Shown piece after piece: positions 32,157 through 39,717 of a stretch of 47,566 bases of DNA. The position numbers and the translations under genes were made by a program. Numbering within the stretch: the first letter of the stretch is position 1; every line of letters starts with the position of its first letter. The stretch is from assembly GCA_964353255.1 (NCBI GenBank), contig CAYGVJ010000019.1, positions 1 through 47,566 of the forward strand, given 5' to 3'. The notes beneath the pieces are model-generated. The model was not told where the DNA came from. It saw only the letters and a list, made by a program, of their open reading frames with translations, and ran no database searches. Source of the DNA: VFZS01 sp964353255. Its GTDB lineage: Bacteria; Acidobacteriota; Terriglobia; Bryobacterales; Bryobacteraceae.

Positions 32157-33791
32157 TCAGGGTGACACAGGATCCACGTAGCGCGCGACCGTATAGACCG
32201 GGCGGTTGTTGCGGTCCCGCACCAAGGCGAGAGACTCCTCCAGCAGGCCCGCCTCACGGCCCAGCGTGCGCAGACGCTCCAGATTTGCGGTGGCGTGCCG
32301 CTCACGGTCCACGTAGTAGATGAAGATGCGGCGCCGGCCGGCGAGCATTCCCCGGATCGTCTCGCGCTGGCTGGCGGGCGGGAGAGGATCGGATAGCACC
32401 CGCGAAACGTCCCGAAGAGGAAGCGCGCCCTGTCCCAGACAGCGCAGCGGGCCTTCGATCCCCCAATCCAGCGCGTAGATACTGGCCGGCCGGGTCTTTT
32501 CGAGCCAACCGAGCAGTGGGTAGATGGCGTCCGACCAGTGATCCGTGGGTCCGAACCGAACCAAGTGCAAGTAGCACTCGTTGGTGACGAGTGCGCAACT
32601 CAAGATGACCGGCACGGCCAGTCCGAGGGCGATCACCGCGCGCAGCCGCGGGATCAGCGCCCCCAGCGCGCAGACCGCCGAAGCCACCAGCATTTGGGGC
32701 AACGGCCAGAGCAGAATAACGTGATGGCTGCCTTCGCCGCCCATGGCGAAAGGCAGCATGGCGAGCCAACCGGTCGCGAAAGCGATTCCGGAAAACGCCA
32801 TGATCCGGCGCTCCGGACCCGGCTTCAGGAATGGGATCAGGAGAGTGGAAACGATCGAGGCCCAGAACAGCCAATGACGCCAGGGGTAGCCGGCGATCTC
32901 TGCCAGCCGGTCTGATGCCCGCTCGATTTTGGTGTGCGGCGCGCGTTGCGTGGTCGGGTCGGGGTCCCGGGCGAGGAACCCGAAAGGCGAGGATCCCTCC
33001 AGGGTTTTCATCAGGATGATCGCCTTGTACTGGGTGGGGCCGCCGAGACCGCCCATGCCGCCCGCAGCGGTTCCCCATTCGGTCAACGTGTAGTAAACGA
33101 GCGGCAGCGCGCCCAGAAGCAGGCAGACCAGCGCCAATCCAAGACGGCGGAGGCTGAGGTGGGTCCGGAGCTCGCGCCAGTACACGGCCGCCAGGCCCGC
33201 TCCCCAAGCGGCGATCAGCCAGATGAAAGTCGTCTTGTCCCACAGGGCCAGCCCGCACAGAAAACACGCCGCGGCCAGCAGCGCCCTTCGCTGGGTGCGG
33301 TGATATTGCACGAAAAGTGGAAGCGCCGCGGCCATGAGAAAATGCTGCACCGTCACGATGCCGGAATCGAGCGTGGTGAAAGTCACGAAGATGGGATCGA
33401 AGACCAGCAGCGCGGTGGCGATCAGCGCCGCCAGGTTGCCCATCGTCATGCGGAAGAAAACGAATAACAGCCAAACGGTGGCCGCGCCCGCAACCAGCAT
33501 CGGAATCCGCAGCGACAGCGTATCAGGCGGCCAGATGGAGAAGATACCCATGTACACCAGCGCCTTCAGCGCGCCGGCGTAGGTAGCGATCATGACCGGG
33601 TACAACTCGCCCCCGATTTCGATGAACTTGCGGCCCACCAGAGGCGGCAGAATGCCAGTGACGAATTGCGCCTCGTCTTCCTGCACTCCGACCTGATGGA
33701 TGAAGGCGTATCCAAGGGCGAAGAAGATCGCGCCAAGCAGCACTGCCGCAGCAAGAACAGCTTTGGCGCGCCTTGGCCCGGCGTGCGGCAT
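32157..33791 (-). CDS. PMT/ArnT-like membrane glycosyltransferase (GT39/GT83 class)
   Basis: A 544-aa protein with about 11-12 hydrophobic segments and the early extracytoplasmic acidic motif VQEDEAQFVTG after the first helix, the position of the catalytic aspartate/glutamate in GT-C enzymes. The DPIFVTFTTLDSG and LWDKTTFIW segments are typical of PMT-type sugar transferases that use polyprenyl-phosphate sugars. The soluble C-terminal 130 residues (for example RPASIYALDWGIEG) would be periplasmic. The next gene downstream encodes a DPM1-like domain that could make its lipid-linked donor, a sensible pair. Confidence 0.78.
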   Translation of the reverse strand: MPHAGPRRAKAVLAAAVLLGAIFFALGYAFIHQVGVQEDEAQFVTGILPPLVGRKFIEIGGELYPVMIATYAGALKALVYMGIFSIWPPDTLSLRIPMLVAGAATVWLLFVFFRMTMGNLAALIATALLVFDPIFVTFTTLDSGIVTVQHFLMAAALPLFVQYHRTQRRALLAAACFLCGLALWDKTTFIWLIAAWGAGLAAVYWRELRTHLSLRRLGLALVCLLLGALPLVYYTLTEWGTAAGGMGGLGGPTQYKAIILMKTLEGSSPFGFLARDPDPTTQRAPHTKIERASDRLAEIAGYPWRHWLFWASIVSTLLIPFLKPGPERRIMAFSGIAFATGWLAMLPFAMGGEGSHHVILLWPLPQMLVASAVCALGALIPRLRAVIALGLAVPVILSCALVTNECYLHLVRFGPTDHWSDAIYPLLGWLEKTRPASIYALDWGIEGPLRCLGQGALPLRDVSRVLSDPLPPASQRETIRGMLAGRRRIFIYYVDRERHATANLERLRTLGREAGLLEESLALVRDRNNRPVYTVARYVDPVSP

Positions 33792-33830
33792 AGGAGTCAG
33801 TGTACAGGAAACGGAGCCCGGCCCTCTTCT

Positions 33831-34070
33831 CTACATCCCCGGCTCATCCGCCGACGGCCCGTAGAGCGCCGGCACCGGCACATCGTTGAGGCGAAGGTAG
33901 ACCCCGAGCTGCGCGCGGTGGTGGATGAGGTGGTTCATCACCACGCTGCGCAGCACCGCTGCGCGCGGCAGGGTGAAAATCTCCCTGCCGCCGATCAGCA
34001 GCGTCCAGGTCTTCAGGAGATGTGCGTCGGTGGCCCCCGCGATTGCAGCGCGGGCCTCCGCGACGGCACG
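33831..34070 (-). pseudogene. 5'-truncated DinB-family gene
   Basis: This frame has no usable start codon but reads like the C-terminal half of a DinB-superfamily protein: VAEARAAIAGATDAHLLKTW, LPRAAVLRSVVMNHLIHHRA and QLGVYLRLNDVPVPALYGPS, with the conserved H-X3-HH-type histidines. The homology starts next to a perfect hairpin (GTTCTTGC-tcc-GCAAGAAC, 34072-34090), so the 5' half was probably lost at that point. Intact members are metal-dependent, DinB-like four-helix proteins. The remainder of the gap 33792-34125 holds no other feature I can support. Confidence 0.65.
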
Positions 34071-34125
34071 TGTTCTTGCTCCGCAAGAACCGTGACGGAG
34101 CGAAGGTGTCGGCTGCAGACGCTAG

Positions 34126-34500
34126 CTAGGCGCCATCTGAACTCGGCACCCGGCCCGTCCCCCGGTAGGCCGCGAGGAACAGAAGACCAAAGACCAAGTC
34201 AACCGCGGCCACACCTAGCCACAGGCTTCCAATGCGTCCCAGGACATACAGCCAAGGGATGGCGATGACTGCCGTCGCCTTCTCGAGAACGGAGACCAGC
34301 ATCATCGGCCGATAGCGAATGGGATCTGTCGACAGCACTAGGAAGAGGATCTGCCAAACCAAGTCCACGCTGACCCACGCGTAGAAGAACACGGGATGCG
34401 TGATACCCGGTGCGATCTGACGCTCGAAGAATAGCATCGGTGCCAAAACGACGATGCCGTAGAGCCCAGCGATACGGAACACCCATCTAGCGAATCTCAC
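34126..34500 (-). CDS. Four-helix membrane protein of unknown function
   Basis: A 124-aa protein with four hydrophobic segments (about 8-24, 38-57, 69-88, 94-112) and a polar tail. The pattern (FRIAGLYGIVVLAPMLFF, HPVFFYAWVSVDLVWQILF, YRPMMLVSVLEKATAV) resembles small unnamed membrane proteins found beside transferred genes; I cannot assign a family. Base composition is visibly less GC-rich than the neighbours, and it lies in the block between the two mnmE 3' ends, so recent transfer is likely. The last codons and stop lie in one arm of an 11-bp inverted repeat. The 172 bp upstream contain no gene. Confidence 0.65.
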   Translation of the reverse strand: MRFARWVFRIAGLYGIVVLAPMLFFERQIAPGITHPVFFYAWVSVDLVWQILFLVLSTDPIRYRPMMLVSVLEKATAVIAIPWLYVLGRIGSLWLGVAAVDLVFGLLFLAAYRGTGRVPSSDGA

Positions 34501-34672
34501 CGCTATCCTCTCTTCTCGTGGGCCAGCGATGCCAACGCGCGATCCTCGTCGTGGAGCATCCTGATCCGCTTGAGCCGTTGATGGCGCCTAACTCCTGTTT
34601 AGGCTGGCCTGCATAAAACCCGTCTCGGTCAGTATAACGCGGAACCGCCGCAACGCTCGCCGCGCGCCCCCC

Positions 34673-36022
34673 TCACTTCCCGATGCAGAACGTCGCGAAG
34701 ATGCGGTTCAGGATGTCGTCGGCGGTGGTGGCGCCGGTGATGCTGTCCAGGGCCTGTAGGGCGGCGTAGAGATCCACGAGCAGCATCTCATGGGGAATGC
34801 GCTCGACGACGGCACTGCCAGCGCGCGTCAAGGCCGCCACAGCCTCCTCCAGCAACTGCTGGTGACGCAAACTGGTGATGAAGCCTGCCTCCGGCTGTAG
34901 CTCGCCCGGCGCCAAGGTCGCGAGGATGCGCCGGCGCAGCTCCTCGATGTCCTCACCGGTGAGCGCGGAAACTCGCAGGGCGGGCTCGGGCAGCTCAGCG
35001 CGCGCGGGCAAGTCGCACTTGTTACCCACCAGCAGGTAACGACCCTGGCGCCGAGCGCGCTCCAGCAGCTCGAGATCCTCGCTCTCCAGCGCGACCGAGA
35101 GATCCACAACCACCAGCGTGAGATCTGCGTCCGCCATGGCTTGAAAGCTGCGCTCGACTCCCAGGGTCTCTACCAACCCATCGCCCTGCCGGATCCCGGC
35201 CGTGTCCATGAACTTGACCGGGATGCCCTCCAGGGCGGTGACCTCGGACACCATGTCACGAGTAGTGCCGGGGATGGCGGTCACGATGGCGCGGTCCTGC
35301 TCCAGCAGCCGGTTGAACAGGCTGCTCTTGCCCACGTTGGGCCGGCCCACGATGGCCAGGGTGAAGCCGGAGTGCACCAGCTTGCCGTAGGCGAAGCTGG
35401 CCGCCAGTTGCGCGAGCCCTGCCGAGACGGGCTCCAGCCGGCGGAGAATCGCCGTGTCCTCGGGAATCTCCAGGTCGTCGTCGGCGAAGTCGATGCCCGC
35501 TTCGAGCATCGAGATCACTTCGAGGAGCTGCTCTTTGAGCGGCGCCAGGCGGCGCGAGATGGAGCCCTCCAACTGCCGGGCCGCCACGCGCGCCTGGTAG
35601 AGGGTGGTGGCCTCGATCAGGTCGCGCACCGCTTCGGCCTGGGTCAAATCCAGCCGGCCGTTCAAAAACGCGCGCAGGGTGAACTCGCCGGGCTCGGCCA
35701 GCCGGGCGCCGCCGGCCAGGGCCCGCTGGAGGCAGTAGCGCAGCAGGATCGGCGCGCCGTGGCAGGAGATTTCGACCACGTCCTCGGCCGTGTAGGACCG
35801 GGGCCGCTCGAAGAAGGTGACCACCACGCGGTCCAGGCGCCGCCCCTCCGTATCGCAGAGTTCGGCGAGCGTGGCTCCCCAGGCGCGCCACTGGCGTCCG
35901 GCGGGGAATCTCAGAAAGCCTTCACTGACGCCGCGCGCCGCGCTCCCGGACAAGCGTACGATGCCCAGTCCGCCGCGCCCCGGCGGAGTGGAGACCGCGA
36001 CGATAGTGTCGTCCAGGCGCAC
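34673..36022 (-). CDS. mnmE: tRNA uridine-5-carboxymethylaminomethyl modification GTPase
   Basis: A 449-aa MnmE (TrmE/ThdF), which with MnmG modifies U34 of tRNA. Seen: the N-terminal folate-binding domain (DDTIVAVSTPPGRGGLGIVRLSG), G1 GRPNVGKSSLFN near residue 225, TAIPGTTRDMVSE, G3 DTAGIR, NKCD, and the catalytic C-terminal CIGK. GTG 36022 gives the standard length; the open frame upstream runs into repeat copy B. The 3' end is duplicated at 30592-30651, marking it as an integration site. It completes the rpmH-rnpA-yidD-yidC-jag series. Confidence 0.96.
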   Translation of the reverse strand: MRLDDTIVAVSTPPGRGGLGIVRLSGSAARGVSEGFLRFPAGRQWRAWGATLAELCDTEGRRLDRVVVTFFERPRSYTAEDVVEISCHGAPILLRYCLQRALAGGARLAEPGEFTLRAFLNGRLDLTQAEAVRDLIEATTLYQARVAARQLEGSISRRLAPLKEQLLEVISMLEAGIDFADDDLEIPEDTAILRRLEPVSAGLAQLAASFAYGKLVHSGFTLAIVGRPNVGKSSLFNRLLEQDRAIVTAIPGTTRDMVSEVTALEGIPVKFMDTAGIRQGDGLVETLGVERSFQAMADADLTLVVVDLSVALESEDLELLERARRQGRYLLVGNKCDLPARAELPEPALRVSALTGEDIEELRRRILATLAPGELQPEAGFITSLRHQQLLEEAVAALTRAGSAVVERIPHEMLLVDLYAALQALDSITGATTADDILNRIFATFCIGK

Positions 36023-36074
36023 GGCGCTAATGTCCTGCTTCGCAAACCGCTGTACACGCGGTCTCGTGGGGCAG

Positions 36075-36260
36075 GCCTTCAGCCCAATGTGATTTAGTTT
36101 TCGTGGGGCAGGCCTCCTGGCCTGCGAGCCGACCTTCTGGTCGGCTCCCCGCGGGTCGAAAAACGCCGGCCAGAAGGCCGGCGGCAGCTCAGAGAGCCGC
36201 CCCACAGGGGGCCGAGATGTGCGGTGGTGGGAAAACTAAATGACATTGGGCCTTCAGCCT
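36075..36260. mobile_element. Hairpin-array MITE-like element, copy B
   Basis: Inverted ends AATGTGATTTAGTTTTC (36087-36103) and the inverse of AATGTCATTTAGTTTTC (36231-36247), one mismatch, the same as copy A. Inside are hairpins GCAGGCC-tcct-GGCCTGC, GAGCCGACC-ttct-GGTCGGCTC, GCCGGCC-agaa-GGCCGGC and a fourth, weaker one (6 bp, GGCGGC/GCCGCC), closed by GTGGGGC (36104) with GCCCCAC (36199). Stem sequences differ from copy A but pairing is kept. An 11-bp direct repeat GGCCTTCAGCC (36075-36085 and 36249-36259) flanks it, inside a GGCAGGC-cttca-GCCTGCC palindrome. It fills the jag-mnmE gap (36023-36329), which has no gene. Confidence 0.75.
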
Positions 36261-36267
36261 GCCGCGC

Positions 36268-36287
36268 CGCAGGCGAAACCGCCTGCG
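36268..36287. repeat. REP-like palindrome
   Basis: Perfect 8-bp stem CGCAGGCG / CGCCTGCG with a 4-nt loop (aaac), just downstream of hairpin-array copy B and before the jag stop codon. It has the same stem-plus-tetraloop form as the units inside the larger elements. Confidence 0.55.
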
Positions 36288-36329
36288 CCACGAGGCTGGC
36301 CATTGCTGACGGGTTTGCGAGGCGGAACA

Positions 36330-36887
36330 TTAGCGCCGCCGGCGGAAGCGGCCTGCGACGGGCGGCGGAGTTCCCACCGCCGACGAAGGCATGTGGGCGG
36401 GGTAAACGACCACCTGCCGGTGCGGGCCCTCGCCGGCGCTCTCGCTACGCACCGCGGTCTCATCCCGCAATGCCAGGTGTATGATCCGCCGTTCGCGGCT
36501 GGTCATGGGGTTGAACTTGAAGGGCTGGCCCGTGTGCCTCACCTTCTCGGCCGCTGCCGCCGCGCTCAGCCGCAGTTCCTCGATGCGCAGGGCCCGGAAA
36601 TCATTGGCGTCAAAACACAGCCGGGAATGGTCCTCGGGCGGCAGGCGCAGCATCTCCATGGTCAGTTGTTCGAGCGCCAGCAGCAGCCCCGCTTTGTTGG
36701 CCAGCAGCAGCTCCACGTCCGGGCCGGAGAACTTCACCACCACATCGGGATCTTCGAAGCCGGGATGCCGGTTGTCGCCCCCGGTGATCGCGTACTGAAG
36801 CTCCAGCCCGGCCCTGGACAGTACCGCTTCGAGGAAGCCTTCAATTCGGGGACCGATTGACTCGGGTGCGTACTTGCTTGCCGTCAC
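36330..36887 (-). CDS. Jag/KhpB-type RNA-binding protein (KH and R3H domains)
   Basis: A 185-aa protein starting at GTG 36887, which overlaps the yidC stop as GTGA. A KH-like domain (about residues 30-90; VELLLANKAGLLLALEQLTMEM) is followed by an R3H domain (FRALRIEELRLSAAAAAEKVRHTG, then FNPMTSRERRIIHLAL). The usual N-terminal Jag domain is reduced. Such proteins bind RNA and influence cell envelope growth; the position after yidC is conserved. The arginine- and proline-rich tail ends near a REP palindrome. Confidence 0.88.
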   Translation of the reverse strand: MTASKYAPESIGPRIEGFLEAVLSRAGLELQYAITGGDNRHPGFEDPDVVVKFSGPDVELLLANKAGLLLALEQLTMEMLRLPPEDHSRLCFDANDFRALRIEELRLSAAAAAEKVRHTGQPFKFNPMTSRERRIIHLALRDETAVRSESAGEGPHRQVVVYPAHMPSSAVGTPPPVAGRFRRRR

Positions 36888-38632
36888 CGCTTGCCTTTGC
36901 CGCCTTTCTTGAACTTGCCCTTGGCCTTGACCGGAACCGGCTGGGGAGCCGGGGCCAGCGCCGGCAGCGAGGTCTTGTTGATGAACCACTGCTGGGCAAT
37001 GCCCACGAGGTTGCTGGTCAGCCAGTATAGCACCAGGCCGCTCTGGAACTGGTAGAACATGAAGCCGAAGATCAGCGGCATGAACAGCATCATCCGCTGC
37101 TGAGTGGGGTCGGCGGTGGTGGTGGGCGTCATCTTTTGCATGACGAACTGGCTGATCACCATCGCCACCGGCAGGATGCGAATGGCAAGGTGCTCGGGCT
37201 GCGACAGATCGGTGACCCACAACCAGTTGGCGCCGCGCATCTCGATGGCCACCATCAGCACCTTGTAGAACGCGATGAAGAACGGGATCTGGACCAGCAT
37301 CGGCAGGCAGCCCCCGACGGGGTTGATTCCATGCTTGCGGTACAGCTCCATCATTTCCTGGTTCTGCTGAGCCTTCTTGGGGTCGCGCAGGCCGAGACCC
37401 TTGTACTTAGCCTGGAGGGCGGCGATCTCCGGCTGGATAGACTGCATCTTCTTCATCGATCCCATGCTCTTCAGCCTGAGCGGCAGCAGGCAGAAGTTGA
37501 TGAGGACCGTGACCGCCATGATCGACCAGCCGTAGCTGTGCAGGAAGCCGTTTACCCAGTTCAAGATCAGGAACAGCGGCTTGGCCAGGAACCAGAACCA
37601 GCCCCAGTCCACCATGTACTCCAGCCGGGCGTCCACCTTTCGCAGCAGTTCAAGGTCCTTGGGGCCCGCGAACAGCCGGAATTCGTTGCGCGAGGCGCCG
37701 CCCACCGCAACGCCCACGTGAGGCTCTTCCTTGGCGTTGACCGCGTTGGGCGTCGTGTCGCTCAGCGTGCGGACTTCCAGTTGAGTGTTCGTCGGGGGCA
37801 GCAGGACCGCGGCAAAGTAGTTGTCCTGCAAGCCGGCGAAGGAGTAGGTCCCGTAGTCCGTTACGGGACCCTTTCTGGCGGCCTTGGCGTCCTTGGTGAT
37901 CAGCTTTCCCGCGGGCACATCGAAGTACAGGCTGCGTTGGCTGGCCGCCGGGTTCGGAACTGCGAAATCGCCGAAACCCCCGCGCCACGCCAGCAGGTGC
38001 GGCAGCCCGGCCCCAGCCTGCGTTACCTGGGAAGAAAACTGCGACCGGTAGGCGTCTTTTTGGAACTGGTAGGACTTCCGGATGACGAGAGTGCCGTCGG
38101 AGTACTCGTAGTCGATTCCCAGGCGGTCCGGAGAGGGCTTGGCGGCAAACAGGGCTTGGTTGGGCTCGGCGGAGGGCCGGGTGTCCTTGAACTCCACGGC
38201 AAACGGGTAGCCCACTTTCGCCGCGGCGGTCACGTTCACCAGTTCCAGCGGCTTGCCGGCGGTGTCCTTGTACTTCTTCAGCACCCAGGAGCGAACGACG
38301 GCGCCGCGGTTGGAGAGCGCGACGCGGTACAGATCCGTCTCGATGATGAAGGTCTCTTCCTTTGCGGCGGACACCGGCGGGGCAGGGCGGGCGGGCCGGC
38401 CGGCCGGGCGGGGCGCTGGCTCGAGCGGGGCCGCCGCGGCCGGCTTGGCAGGCGAGGGTTGCGCCGGCGAGGGCGGGGGCTGGGGCAGGAAGTACTTGGA
38501 AAGATACGGCACGGCCAGCAGCACCAGCACCATGATCACCAGGGAGGCCGGCAAGAGGCGGTCCTGGGACGCGGGCTCCTTGGGGAACAGGGGTCGCTTG
38601 GGTTCCTTCCAGCCCTCTTTCTCGTCAGCCAT
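36884..38632 (-). CDS. yidC: Membrane protein insertase YidC
   Basis: A 582-aa insertase of the Gram-negative type. An N-terminal membrane helix (SLVIMVLVLLAVPYLSKYFL) is followed by a Pro/Ala-rich linker, a periplasmic beta-domain of about 270 residues, and the conserved 60-kDa inner-membrane domain from about 340 (KPLFLILNWVNGFLHSYGWS, LLPLRLKSMGSMKKMQSIQP, GCLPMLVQIPFFIAFYKVL). The C-terminus is strongly basic (KAKGKFKKGGKGKR), as in proteins that dock ribosomes. ATG 38632 begins ADEKEGWKEPKRPLF, a normal soluble leader. Confidence 0.97.
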   Translation of the reverse strand: MADEKEGWKEPKRPLFPKEPASQDRLLPASLVIMVLVLLAVPYLSKYFLPQPPPSPAQPSPAKPAAAAPLEPAPRPAGRPARPAPPVSAAKEETFIIETDLYRVALSNRGAVVRSWVLKKYKDTAGKPLELVNVTAAAKVGYPFAVEFKDTRPSAEPNQALFAAKPSPDRLGIDYEYSDGTLVIRKSYQFQKDAYRSQFSSQVTQAGAGLPHLLAWRGGFGDFAVPNPAASQRSLYFDVPAGKLITKDAKAARKGPVTDYGTYSFAGLQDNYFAAVLLPPTNTQLEVRTLSDTTPNAVNAKEEPHVGVAVGGASRNEFRLFAGPKDLELLRKVDARLEYMVDWGWFWFLAKPLFLILNWVNGFLHSYGWSIMAVTVLINFCLLPLRLKSMGSMKKMQSIQPEIAALQAKYKGLGLRDPKKAQQNQEMMELYRKHGINPVGGCLPMLVQIPFFIAFYKVLMVAIEMRGANWLWVTDLSQPEHLAIRILPVAMVISQFVMQKMTPTTTADPTQQRMMLFMPLIFGFMFYQFQSGLVLYWLTSNLVGIAQQWFINKTSLPALAPAPQPVPVKAKGKFKKGGKGKR

Positions 38633-38660
38633 GGTGTCTATGTCATCCCGCGCCCTGGAT

Positions 38661-38870
38661 TCACCGCACCGGATCGAAGCCACCGGAGTGGAAGGGGTGG
38701 CAGCGGAGCAGGCGCCTGATGCCGAGCCAGGCGCCGCGCCACGCGCCGTGCTTGCGTACCGCCTCGGCCGTGTACTCCGAGCAGGTCGGGTAGAAGCGGC
38801 AGGCCGAGGGCAGCAGGGGCGAGATCAGAAGCTTGTACAGCCGCAGCAGGGTGATGATCAGCCAGCGCAT
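38661..38870 (-). CDS. yidD: Membrane protein insertion efficiency factor YidD
   Basis: A 69-aa protein with the family core LLRLYKLLISPLLPSACRFYPTCSEY, then HGAWRGAWLGIRRLLRCHPF and a GGFDPV end. It is a membrane-associated amphipathic protein that assists YidC. Start at ATG 38870, inside the 3' end of rnpA (13-bp overlap), as is common. Confidence 0.96.
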   Translation of the reverse strand: MRWLIITLLRLYKLLISPLLPSACRFYPTCSEYTAEAVRKHGAWRGAWLGIRRLLRCHPFHSGGFDPVR

Positions 38871-39169
38871 CTCGTAAACAGCCTCTCCAGTTCGCGCTGC
38901 AAGTCCTCGAATCCCGCCGTCAGCGCCGCGCGACGCGGCTGGAGGACAATCTCCCACTGCGGCGCCAGCCTGTGGAGCTGGAGGCGCACCCCTTCGCGCA
39001 GCCGCCGCTTGAGGCGGTTTCGCACCACTGCCTTCCCCAGGGTGCGCGGGACCGTGAATCCGATCCGGGGTCCCTGTGGCTGCTCCATCTTATGGCACAC
39101 GGCGGTGAAATAGGGCCCCGCCACCCGAAGCCCTTCGGCGTAGATCCGGCGGTAATCGGATGACCGCAA
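38858..39169 (-). CDS. rnpA: Ribonuclease P protein component
   Basis: At least 103 aa. The RNA-binding core IGFTVPRTLGKAVVRNRLKRRLREGVR is intact, with the family RNR motif in VVRNRLKRR. The start is uncertain: TTG 39169 is used here, but the conserved N-terminal FPKSRRVL motif lies just upstream in the same frame, with no ATG, GTG or TTG before the in-frame stop within rpmH. A rare start codon (ATT, ATC or CTG) may therefore be used. It binds the M1 RNA and improves 5' tRNA processing. Confidence 0.92.
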   Translation of the reverse strand: MRSSDYRRIYAEGLRVAGPYFTAVCHKMEQPQGPRIGFTVPRTLGKAVVRNRLKRRLREGVRLQLHRLAPQWEIVLQPRRAALTAGFEDLQRELERLFTRCAG

Positions 39170-39221
39170 AACCCGCCGGGACTTCGGAAAAGCTGAACTG
39201 GGCTCCCGAGCTTCGATCGGT

Positions 39222-39389
39222 CTAGTTGGAATAGCGAACAGCTCTTTCGTCGCTGACCGTCAGCTTGTGTCGGCCTTTCGCGCGGCGGCGCGCCAGAATG
39301 GCCTGCCCGTCCTTGGTCTTCATGCGGGCCCGGAAACCGTGGGTCTTAGCCCTCCGGCGGTTGTTCGGTTGAAATGTGCGCTTGGGCAT
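39222..39389 (-). CDS. rpmH: 50S ribosomal protein bL34
   Basis: A 55-aa, very basic protein: PKRTFQPNNRRRAKTHGFRA, then RMKTKDGQAILARRRAKGRH and a 14-residue tail (KLTVSDERAVRYSN) slightly longer than in E. coli. It binds 23S rRNA near domains II/III. It heads the rpmH-rnpA-yidD-yidC-jag-mnmE series and has a good sigma-70 promoter about 70-95 nt upstream of its start. Confidence 0.97.
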   Translation of the reverse strand: MPKRTFQPNNRRRAKTHGFRARMKTKDGQAILARRRAKGRHKLTVSDERAVRYSN

Positions 39390-39455
39390 TGGCTTCTGGC
39401 TCCGGAGCCGGCCTGCCGTGCAGGACGTGCTCCCAGTGCCGCTTCAGTAAGCTTC

Positions 39456-39485
39456 AGTATAGAAGGCGGCTTCCGGAGGTGTCAA
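39456..39485 (-). promoter_or_regulatory. Sigma-70-type promoter of the rpmH operon
   Basis: Read on the minus strand: -35 TTGACA (39485-39480), an 18-bp spacer and -10 TATACT (39461-39456). The predicted start lies near 39449, giving a leader of about 60 nt before rpmH at 39389. No DnaA boxes or AT-rich tract that would mark oriC are visible in the gap 39390-39717. Confidence 0.78.
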
Positions 39486-39490
39486 ACGTG

Positions 39491-39512
39491 GCACAGGCAT
39501 TCCTGCCTGTGT
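39491..39512. repeat. REP-like palindrome upstream of rpmH
   Basis: A perfect 8-bp stem CACAGGCA/TGCCTGTG (39492-39499 and 39504-39511) with a ttcc tetraloop, adjacent to the -35 box of the rpmH promoter. Similar CACAGGC palindromes are frequent in Acidobacteriota as I recall; only one is seen here. Confidence 0.55.
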
Positions 39513-39574
39513 CCCCCCTATTCGCGCTCGGTGTCGCAGGAGTCGCCCGATCCCCGACCGGGCCGGGACGGCCT

Positions 39575-39643
39575 TCAGCCGCCGCCCAGGCGGCTCACGA
39601 TCACCAAGGCGACCACGATCACGATGATCCAGACCCAGTGCAT
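39575..39643 (-). CDS. Possible 22-aa hydrophobic peptide
   Basis: A very short frame (22 codons) from ATG 39643: MHWVWIIVIVVALVIV, then SRLGGG and stop. It is a single strong membrane helix with a positive, glycine-rich end. There is no clear ribosome-binding box (GGAAG 5 nt upstream is weak), and it lies in the gap upstream of rpmH on the same strand. It may be real or an accident of GC-rich sequence. Confidence 0.25.
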   Translation of the reverse strand: MHWVWIIVIVVALVIVSRLGGG

Positions 39644-39717
39644 CCACTTCCAGTGTACAACACAGCCGCGCGCCGGCTGCCGCCCCGTTTCTGTTATCGT
39701 GGACTGGGGAACGCGCG

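Noticed and set aside
34586..34604. Intrinsic terminator GCCTAA-loop-TTAGGC upstream of the membrane gene
   Set aside because: Only 6 bp with no T tract, and not placed after a gene end.
39489..39504. Sigma-54 promoter (TGGCAC then TTCC)
   Set aside because: The match is poor at the -12 element and it lies within a REP palindrome.
39390..39717. Chromosome origin near rpmH
   Set aside because: rpmH often lies near dnaA and oriC, but there are no DnaA boxes, no AT-rich stretch and no dnaA/dnaN here.
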